A DNA stretch of 20,546 nt from an uncultured Eubacteriales bacterium (GTDB taxonomy: Bacteria; Bacillota; Clostridia; Oscillospirales; CAG-272), in assembly GCA_934467435.1 (NCBI GenBank), contig CAKSLR010000013.1, forward strand, positions 1-20,546. Reading direction: 5' to 3'. Shown piece after piece: positions 15,022 through 20,546 of the stretch (position 1 is its first letter; each line of letters begins with the position of its first letter). A model generated the notes under the pieces. The model had not been told where the DNA came from, ran no database searches, and saw nothing but the letters and a program-made list of their open reading frames with translations. Position numbers and translations under genes: made by a program.

Positions 15022-15914
15022 CGGCGAAGGGTAAGACCGAAGATTTGGAGCGCATTGCGGCGGTGATGAGTATGCTGGACAACGGTCTGATGATTGAGGA
15101 TTACAGCGACGTGACGACAGACGGCGTTTACGGCGACCTGATTGACGAGAGCATTCTCGGTGCGGACAAGGAACATGTGGCGGTTTCGCTCTTCCTGCCC
15201 GCGGAACGGAGCGTGGGAGAGGCGGCAGCCTTTCTGCGAGAGCGTTTTGCGGCGGCAGGTATGACCGTAACCCTTTCGACCGAGGGGATGCGGGAGGAGG
15301 ACTGGGCGGAATCCTGGAAGCAGTATTACAAGCCGATTCCGCTCGGCAAGGTGACCGTGGTGCCTGCCTGGCAGGAATATACCCCCGCGCCGGGGGAAAA
15401 AATCATCCGCATGGACCCCGGCATGGCGTTCGGCACCGGCACGCACGAAACCACACGCCTTGTCATGCGTTTTTTGCAGGACACCATTGCAGGCGGGGAG
15501 CGGGTGCTTGACCTCGGCTGCGGCAGTGGCATCCTTTCCCTCTGCGCCTCCAAGCTCGGCGCGGCGTTCTGCGCCGCCTATGACATCGACCCCGTGGCGG
15601 TACGGGTGGCGGAAGAAAACATCCGTGCCGACGGGGCGGATAACATCGTCTGCGGTACCTCCGACCTGCTTGCTTCGGTCGATCTTTCGGGCGGAAAATA
15701 CGATTTTGTGGTCGCCAACATCGTAGCGGACGTCATCATCCGTCTGCTGCCCGATGTGGGCGCTTATATGACCCCGGGGGGCAGAATGATTGTCTCGGGC
15801 ATCATTTCCCCGCGGGCGGAAGAAGTGTATGCCGCCATTGCGGCAAACGGTTTTACGGTGGTGGAAGAGCGGCGGGAGAACGACTGGCTCGCCATTCTCA
15901 TCCGCCGGAACTGA
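15000..15914 (+). CDS. prmA: Ribosomal protein L11 methyltransferase PrmA
   Basis: PrmA trimethylates ribosomal protein L11 with S-adenosylmethionine. The 304-residue protein has the signature PGMAFGTGTHETTRL (around 139-153), SAM-binding motif I DLGCGSGILSLCA (about 170-182) and the VANIVADVI segment corresponding to motif IV. The N-terminal half is the L11-recognition domain with EEDWAESWKQYYKP. The start overlaps the ribF frame by 22 bases; AAGGAGT lies about 11 bases upstream, and an upstream in-frame start at 14853 would lie deep inside ribF and adds a non-conserved arginine-rich stretch. The usual partner rsmE follows after 10 bases. Confidence 0.95.
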   Translation: MGEWTKLTAKGKTEDLERIAAVMSMLDNGLMIEDYSDVTTDGVYGDLIDESILGADKEHVAVSLFLPAERSVGEAAAFLRERFAAAGMTVTLSTEGMREEDWAESWKQYYKPIPLGKVTVVPAWQEYTPAPGEKIIRMDPGMAFGTGTHETTRLVMRFLQDTIAGGERVLDLGCGSGILSLCASKLGAAFCAAYDIDPVAVRVAEENIRADGADNIVCGTSDLLASVDLSGGKYDFVVANIVADVIIRLLPDVGAYMTPGGRMIVSGIISPRAEEVYAAIAANGFTVVEERRENDWLAILIRRN

Positions 15915-15924
15915 GGCGGTCGCC

Positions 15925-16668
15925 ATGCCACGCTTTTTTGTCAGTGCAGAAGCGCTTGCCGGCGATACGGTGGAACTGCGGGGAGAAGATTGCCGCCACA
16001 TCGGGCTTTCGCTGCGCATGGCGGTGGGCGACCCCGTTACCCTTTCGGACGGCAGAGGGCAGGAGTGCCTTTGCCGCCTGGCGGAGATCAGCCCCGCGCG
16101 GGTGGTCTGCCGGGTGGAAGAGCGACGGCCGGGCGCCGGAGAGATGCCGGTTTCCCTGCGCCTCTACCCCGGGCTTGCCAAAGGGGAGAAAATGGAGTGG
16201 ATTGTGCAGAAGGCGGTGGAACTCGGGGCGGACGCCGTTCTGCCCTTTGAGAGCAGCCGCTCGGTGGTCCGCCTGCATGCCGACCGTGCCGAAAAGCAAA
16301 CGGCGCGGCTTGCCCGCATCGCGGCCGAGGCGGCGGGGCAGTGCGGCAGGGCGCGCCTGCCCGGGGTGTTCCCTCCCCTTTCGTTTGCCGCGGCGCTGGC
16401 GGATGCCGCCGCGCACGGAGCGCGCATCCTCTTCTGCTATGAGGGAGAAAAGAATACCACCCTGCGGGCGGCACTGGAAGAAGCCCGCGCGGACGGCGTC
16501 GGCACGATTGCCCTGTTTACGGGGAGCGAGGGGGGCTTTTCGCCGGAGGAGGCGGAGGAAGCGTGCCGCACGGGGGCAAAACCCGTGACGTTCGGGGCGC
16601 GCATTCTGCGGTGTGAGACCGCGCCGCTCTTTGCCCTCTCCTGTGCCGCCTTCGTTTTCGAAATGTAA
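15925..16668 (+). CDS. rsmE: 16S rRNA m3U1498 methyltransferase RsmE
   Basis: RsmE is a SPOUT (trefoil-knot) enzyme that methylates N3 of U1498 in 16S rRNA. The 247-residue protein has an N-terminal PUA-like part (about 1-70) and the knot-forming domain. Its conserved blocks are KGEKMEWIVQKAVELGA (about 89-105), the GQCGR segment, GSEGGFSPEE (about 204-213) and ARILRCETAPLFAL (about 224-237), which bind SAM. The start at 15925 follows GAGG by eight bases; an upstream in-frame ATG at 15790 lies within prmA and gives a non-conserved extension. It closes the ribF-prmA-rsmE operon. No clear hairpin terminator follows; the 150-base AT-rich gap to the next gene holds a promoter. Confidence 0.95.
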   Translation: MPRFFVSAEALAGDTVELRGEDCRHIGLSLRMAVGDPVTLSDGRGQECLCRLAEISPARVVCRVEERRPGAGEMPVSLRLYPGLAKGEKMEWIVQKAVELGADAVLPFESSRSVVRLHADRAEKQTARLARIAAEAAGQCGRARLPGVFPPLSFAAALADAAAHGARILFCYEGEKNTTLRAALEEARADGVGTIALFTGSEGGFSPEEAEEACRTGAKPVTFGARILRCETAPLFALSCAAFVFEM

Positions 16669-16737
16669 GTTTTGTCGTTTTGTATAAAAATTTTCTGATT
16701 TTTAGGACAGTTTCCATAAAAATTTTTATTTTTCCTA

Positions 16738-16766
16738 TTGAAAAACCACAAAAAATAGGGTAAAAT
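16738..16766 (+). promoter_or_regulatory. Promoter of the CdaR-like regulator gene
   Basis: TTGAAA (16738-16743), 17 bases and TAAAAT (16761-16766) lie in a strongly AT-rich stretch 52 bases before the regulator start, with AT-tracts upstream that could act as an UP element. Confidence 0.75.
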
Positions 16767-16818
16767 AATATGCAGTATCACCAAAAGAGTGCATTTACTT
16801 TGCAGAAGGAGCAGGATT

Positions 16819-17904
16819 ATGCCTAACAGACTGTATCAGAGCGTTGTACAACAGATGAAGGAGACGGTGGACCGCACGTTCGGGGTTCTGGATGAAAACG
16901 GCGTCATCGTTGCGTGCAGCGATCTGCAAAAAATCGGGGAATCCCGTTCCGGCGTGCGGGAGGAAATCACCTACGTCACCGGCTGTACGGTATATGAAGG
17001 CTACACCTATCATCTCATCACCACGGGGGGAAAGGCAGACTGCATCACCTTTGTCGAAGGGGACGATAAGATGGCGGAACAGCTTGCCGCCGTTCTTGCC
17101 GTTTCGTTCGCCAACATCAAAAATCTTTACGATGAGAAGTATGACCGTTCCTCGTTCATCAAAAACATCATCCTCGATAATATTCTGCCAAGTGACATTT
17201 ACATAAAGAGCAAAGAGTTGCGCTTCGCCAACGAAGAATACCGCATTGTGTTCCTGATCAAATTTGCGGGGCAGTCGGAAATGCTGCCCTATGAAATGGT
17301 ACAGGGGCTGTTCCCCGACCGCACGAAAGATTACGTCATCAACGTAGGGGAGCAGGATATCGTCCTGGTCAAGGAAGTGGGCGAGGGCTGCGATATGGCG
17401 GAGATGGAGCAGCTTGCCGCCGGCATTGCCGAAACGCTGAACAGTGAATTTTACGTCAAAGTCTCCATCGGTATTTCCACGGTGGTGGATAACCTCAAGG
17501 ATCTGGCACGTGCCTATAAGGAAGCGCGCGTTGCCATTGAAGTGGGGAAAGTGTTTGACACCGAAAAAAACATCGTCAGTTACGAAAACCTCGGCATCGG
17601 GCGGCTGGTATATCAGTTGCCGACTACGCTGTGTGAGATCTTTATGCAGGAGGTATTCAAGAAAGGCTCAATCGAATCGCTGGATCGGGAAACGCTGATG
17701 ACCGTACAGGCGTTTTTTGAAAACAACCTGAATGTCTCCGAAACTTCCCGTAAACTGTTCGTTCACCGGAATACCCTGGTATATCGGCTGGAAAAAATCC
17801 GTAAGATGACAGGGCTGGATCTGCGGGAGTTTGACCATGCCATTACCTTCAAAGTGGCGCTGATGGTGAAAAAATACCTGACAAGCAAACCCGCGAAATT
17901 CTGA
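16819..17904 (+). CDS. CdaR/PucR-family transcriptional regulator
   Basis: The 361-residue protein has the layout of sugar-diacid regulators. The N-terminal sensor region (about 1-115) begins QSVVQQMKETVDRTFGVLDENG and resembles the diacid-recognition domain. The middle GGDEF-like region (about 120-275) includes KVSIGIS and ARAYKEARVAIEVGK. The C-terminal PucR-type helix-turn-helix contains ETSRKLFVHRNTLVYRLEKI (308-327). The start at 16819 follows AGAAGGAG by eight bases. No diacid transport or catabolic genes are nearby, so its target genes and ligand are unknown. It lies between rsmE and an S41 peptidase gene; a GC-rich hairpin separates it from the latter. Confidence 0.85.
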   Translation: MPNRLYQSVVQQMKETVDRTFGVLDENGVIVACSDLQKIGESRSGVREEITYVTGCTVYEGYTYHLITTGGKADCITFVEGDDKMAEQLAAVLAVSFANIKNLYDEKYDRSSFIKNIILDNILPSDIYIKSKELRFANEEYRIVFLIKFAGQSEMLPYEMVQGLFPDRTKDYVINVGEQDIVLVKEVGEGCDMAEMEQLAAGIAETLNSEFYVKVSIGISTVVDNLKDLARAYKEARVAIEVGKVFDTEKNIVSYENLGIGRLVYQLPTTLCEIFMQEVFKKGSIESLDRETLMTVQAFFENNLNVSETSRKLFVHRNTLVYRLEKIRKMTGLDLREFDHAITFKVALMVKKYLTSKPAKF

Positions 17905-17912
17905 AAACACGA

Positions 17913-17942
17913 CCCCGGCGCACAGGTGTCGCTGCGCCGGGG
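17913..17942 (+). terminator. Hairpin after the CdaR-like gene
   Basis: A 10-bp perfect GC stem (17913-17922 with 17933-17942, 10-base loop) follows the regulator stop by eight bases. The downstream T-rich stretch (GTTGTCGTTTT) is not a clean T-run, so it may only attenuate read-through into the peptidase gene. Confidence 0.5.
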
Positions 17943-17987
17943 GGCGTTGTCGTTTTGGCGCGGGAGGTTTTCCGCGCGGGAGGGTGC

Positions 17988-19532
17988 ATGAAACCAGAAA
18001 AACTTGTGCCGCGCAGCCGCGCCGTTCTGTGTGTGGTGCTGTGCGTGCTGTTCTCTTGCCTGACGACCTACCAGTTCTGCTATTACAGTCTGCTGACCGG
18101 GCACCGCAACCAACTGACCGAGGAGATTGCGGCGCTGCGGAACCAATACGAAAAAACGCTGCGCGCACAGGAGACGCTGATCGGATCCCTGGAGGCGCGC
18201 GTCGGCGAACAGGATGCCGAACTGACCGTTCTGCGCGCGCAGGTGGACGATCTGACCGCGCGGCTGGTTTCGATTACCGGGAAACCGGACGGCACGGCGG
18301 AGGATTGCCTGCGGGGGCTTTTGCAGAATGCCCTGAAAAAGGGGCACCGCCATCTCGGCGTCTCGCCGGGGGCGAACCTGGAGGAAGAGGTCGATGCCTA
18401 TATGCAGACCTACGCCGACGGTTACCTGAAAACGGCGGAACAACTTTTGCTCATTGACTATCTCTACCGCACCAACTATGCGGGGAATCTGCCGGGCAGC
18501 GAAAAGATCACCGAAGCGGTGAGCGAGGCGTATCTTGCCGCCGCGGGCGATGTCTATGCCCGCTACTATACCGCAGAGGAATATGATGCGTTCCGCGATC
18601 AGATGGACGCTACCATCCGCTGCGGCATCGGCGCCGTTTCCACCGCCGCGACGGAAGGCGGCATTTATATCTGCCATGTCTATGCCGCCGGTTCTGCCAA
18701 AGAAGTCGGCATGATGGCGGGCGACCGGGTAACGAAGGTGGACGGCAAGGACATTACCGCCCTGCCGTATGCCGACGCCGTTGCCCTGATTGCAGGGAGT
18801 GAGGGAACGACCGTCACTCTGACAGTGGTGCGTGACGGAGCGGAAATGACCTTTACCCCCGTCCGCCGGACGTGTGAAGCGGAAACGGTGCTCCGTACCA
18901 CTTATACGGTGGGAGAAAAGACGATCGGCTACATCCGTCTGATTTCGTTCACCGCCCGCACGGCGGAGCAGTTTGCCTCCGCCTATGAAAAACTGGAGGC
19001 AGCGGGCATCTCCGCCCTGGTTCTTGATGTGCGGGATAACGCAGGCGGACTGCTGACCGCGATTCTCGACACGCTGGACTATATCGTGCCGAAGGATACC
19101 CTTTTGGTGCGTTATGATTACCGCAACACGCACAACCAGAAAGCCGATTACACGGCAAAGACCGACCATCGGATCGACCTTCCGATTTACGTGCTGCAAA
19201 ACCGCCGCACCGCTTCCGCCGCCGAGTTGCTTTGCGCCGTCCTGCGGGAAACGCGCGGCGCCACGCTGATCGGCGAGACTACCTACGGCAAGGGCGTGAT
19301 GCAGAGCGGCTACCGCTTTGAGAGCGGCGCCTATATCACCGTGACCGTGGCACATTACGCGCCCCCCTCCGGCAAAAATTACGATGGGATCGGGCTTTCC
19401 CCCGACGAGGCGGGCGCAGTGGCGTTGCCCGAAAAATGGCAGGACGTTTCCGTCTGGCTCTTGCCGGAGGAAGAGGATCTTGCCCTGCACCGTGCACTGG
19501 CGCTGTGCGCCTCACACTTTGACCACACATAA
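17988..19532 (+). CDS. S41-family C-terminal processing peptidase (CtpA-like)
   Basis: This 514-residue protein should be a membrane-anchored serine protease acting outside the cytoplasm. One hydrophobic segment (about 10-32) is followed by a coiled coil (about 38-90). A PDZ domain (about 210-295, with GDRVTKVDGKDIT) recognises C-terminal tails. The S41 catalytic domain contains DVRDNAGG, S410 in TASAAE and K435 in TYGKG. The 25-residue spacing of this Ser-Lys pair equals that of the E. coli Tsp dyad. GLSPDEAG closes the domain. The ATG at 17988 follows a GGAGG by a short four-base gap; an upstream TTG frame adds only 11 residues. It is 55 bases before greA's stop-start region and probably cotranscribed with it. 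The substrate is unknown. Confidence 0.88.
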   Translation: MKPEKLVPRSRAVLCVVLCVLFSCLTTYQFCYYSLLTGHRNQLTEEIAALRNQYEKTLRAQETLIGSLEARVGEQDAELTVLRAQVDDLTARLVSITGKPDGTAEDCLRGLLQNALKKGHRHLGVSPGANLEEEVDAYMQTYADGYLKTAEQLLLIDYLYRTNYAGNLPGSEKITEAVSEAYLAAAGDVYARYYTAEEYDAFRDQMDATIRCGIGAVSTAATEGGIYICHVYAAGSAKEVGMMAGDRVTKVDGKDITALPYADAVALIAGSEGTTVTLTVVRDGAEMTFTPVRRTCEAETVLRTTYTVGEKTIGYIRLISFTARTAEQFASAYEKLEAAGISALVLDVRDNAGGLLTAILDTLDYIVPKDTLLVRYDYRNTHNQKADYTAKTDHRIDLPIYVLQNRRTASAAELLCAVLRETRGATLIGETTYGKGVMQSGYRFESGAYITVTVAHYAPPSGKNYDGIGLSPDEAGAVALPEKWQDVSVWLLPEEEDLALHRALALCASHFDHT

Positions 19533-19561
19533 AATTTATAGCGATATAGAGGAGAATTACC

Positions 19562-20035
19562 ATGTCCGAAGTCAAAAATTATACCCCCGTGGAATTTGCG
19601 GAACTGCAGAATGAACTGGAACTTTACAAAGTAAAGCGTGAGGAAAACAAAAAAGATATTTCCACTGCCCGCAGTTTCGGCGACCTTTCCGAAAACAGCG
19701 AATACGATGAAGCCAAGCTCGAACAGGGCAAAATCGCCGCGCGGATTGCGGAACTGGAAGAAATGATTGCCAACGCCCATGTGATGGACGAAAGCGAACT
19801 GGACGCCAGCATTGCCAACGTCGGCTCCACGGTAGAGGTACGCCGTGTGGAAACGGGCGCGATATCCACCTATGTTCTGGTCGGTTCGTTCGGTGCCGAC
19901 CCCGTACACGGCAAGATTTCGGATGAATCCCCGATCGGCAGTATGCTGAAGGGTTCCCGCGCCGGCGATACCGTAGAAGTTACCACGCCAAACGGCAACA
20001 TATTCCACCTGGAAGTTTTGAGTGTAACGAGATAA
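19562..20035 (+). CDS. greA: Transcript cleavage factor GreA
   Basis: GreA rescues backtracked RNA polymerase by stimulating cleavage of the nascent RNA. The 157-residue length is typical. An N-terminal coiled-coil finger carries GDLSENSEYDEAK (40-52); its acidic tip residues D41 and E44 sit in the polymerase secondary channel to bind metal. The C-terminal FKBP-like domain has VGSFGADP and the ISDESPIGSMLKG block, both conserved. GAGGAG lies six bases before the start. It is 29 bases after the S41 peptidase gene and 17 bases before lysS, a common greA-lysS arrangement in Firmicutes. No separate promoter was convincing. Confidence 0.97.
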   Translation: MSEVKNYTPVEFAELQNELELYKVKREENKKDISTARSFGDLSENSEYDEAKLEQGKIAARIAELEEMIANAHVMDESELDASIANVGSTVEVRRVETGAISTYVLVGSFGADPVHGKISDESPIGSMLKGSRAGDTVEVTTPNGNIFHLEVLSVTR

Positions 20036-20052
20036 GTAAAGGAATTTGAGAT

Positions 20053-20546
20053 ATGCAGGACACGAACGCACAGACCGGCGCCACCAACGAACTTGCCATC
20101 CGCCGCGAAAAACTCGCCGCGCTGGTGGCGGAGGGGAAGAACCCCTATGAGATTACGAAATATGACGTGACGGCAGACAGCCGCACTCTGACCGAAAACT
20201 ACCGGGATTCCGAAGACCCCGCCGCGGGCGAGGTGGTATCGCTTGCGGGCAGAATGGTCTCCCGCCGCGTCATGGGAAAGGCATCCTTTGCCCACCTCCT
20301 GGACCGCAGCGGCAAAATGCAGCTCTACATCCGGCGGGAGGACGTCGGGGAAGAAGACTACGCCGCCTTCAAAAAATGGGATATCGGCGACATCATCGGG
20401 GTGGAGGGATATGTGTTCCGCACCCAGACAGGAGAGGTTTCGCTGCATGCAAAGCACATCCGGCTGCTCTCCAAGTCCCTGTTGCCCCTGCCCGAAAAAT
20501 TCCACGGTCTGACCGATACCGACCTGCGCTACCGCCAGCGGTATGT
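20053..20546 (+). CDS. lysS: Lysyl-tRNA synthetase, class II (5' part)
   Basis: LysS attaches lysine to tRNA-Lys. Only 164 codons are in the window; the frame is open at its right edge. The visible part is the N-terminal OB-fold anticodon-binding domain, with LAIRREKLAALVAEGKNPYE at the start, VVSLAGRMVSRRVMGKASF and the FHGLTDTDLRYRQRYV stretch that leads into the first class II catalytic motif. The ATG at 20053 follows AAAGGA by nine bases. It lies 17 bases after greA and should be cotranscribed. Confidence 0.96.
   Translation, partial: MQDTNAQTGATNELAIRREKLAALVAEGKNPYEITKYDVTADSRTLTENYRDSEDPAAGEVVSLAGRMVSRRVMGKASFAHLLDRSGKMQLYIRREDVGEEDYAAFKKWDIGDIIGVEGYVFRTQTGEVSLHAKHIRLLSKSLLPLPEKFHGLTDTDLRYRQRY

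Noticed and set aside
19519..19548. Separate greA promoter (TTGACC at 19519-19524)
   Set aside because: The -10 candidate matches poorly and would place the start within the ribosome-binding site of greA.

Overview
The window looks like a contiguous chromosomal segment of a GC-rich, low-redundancy Clostridia-type Firmicute, plausibly a gut anaerobe. This is inferred from the greA-lysS pair, a CdaR/PucR regulator, an SLC45-like sugar transporter, a GH29 fucosidase beside an AraC regulator, a CotH-type protein, and very consensus-like sigma-A promoters, most with an exact 17-bp spacer. I see no phage, IS, CRISPR or rRNA. The genus cannot be fixed from the sequence alone.

Layout. Positions 91-382 hold a minus-strand tRNA operon, tRNA-Leu(UAA) then initiator tRNA-fMet, with its own promoter and terminator. 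The fMet gene carries an extra base in the T-stem. Divergent from it is mnmG (tRNA wobble-uridine modification), without the usual mnmE/rsmG neighbours. Positions 2418-2990 hold a minus-strand transcription unit with a near-perfect promoter and a shared terminator but no recognisable protein; it is either a structured non-coding RNA or a small-peptide mRNA, and is the most novel object here. Next come a divergent AraC-type regulator and a cytoplasmic GH29 alpha-L-fucosidase (3091-5337), whose promoters are interleaved in a 111-bp gap. These are followed by a PlsC-like acyltransferase with a zinc ribbon (5586-6878), convergent with a gpsA homologue (6924-7889) across one 19-bp hairpin; both are lipid-precursor functions. 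A membrane-anchored CotH-kinase-like protein follows at 8033-9601.

Positions 9643-13885 form a tightly packed minus-strand operon: MFS sugar transporter, glycerophosphodiester phosphodiesterase, THUMP-type 23S rRNA methyltransferase and Gfo/Idh/MocA oxidoreductase, with two 4-base stop/start overlaps. Divergent from it is the plus-strand operon ribF-prmA-rsmE (14065-16668): flavin cofactor synthesis, L11 methylation and 16S rRNA methylation. Then come a CdaR-like regulator (16819-17904), an S41 C-terminal processing peptidase (17988-19532), greA (19562-20035) and the 5' part of lysS (20053 to the window edge).

Functional themes are translation and RNA modification (tRNAs, mnmG, the THUMP methyltransferase, prmA, rsmE, lysS, greA), glycerol-phosphate and lipid metabolism (acyltransferase, gpsA, GDPD) and carbohydrate use (fucosidase, MFS transporter, oxidoreductase). 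Several start codons were moved downstream of the longest open frame, because a promoter or Shine-Dalgarno sequence shows the longer version would not be transcribed or translated.
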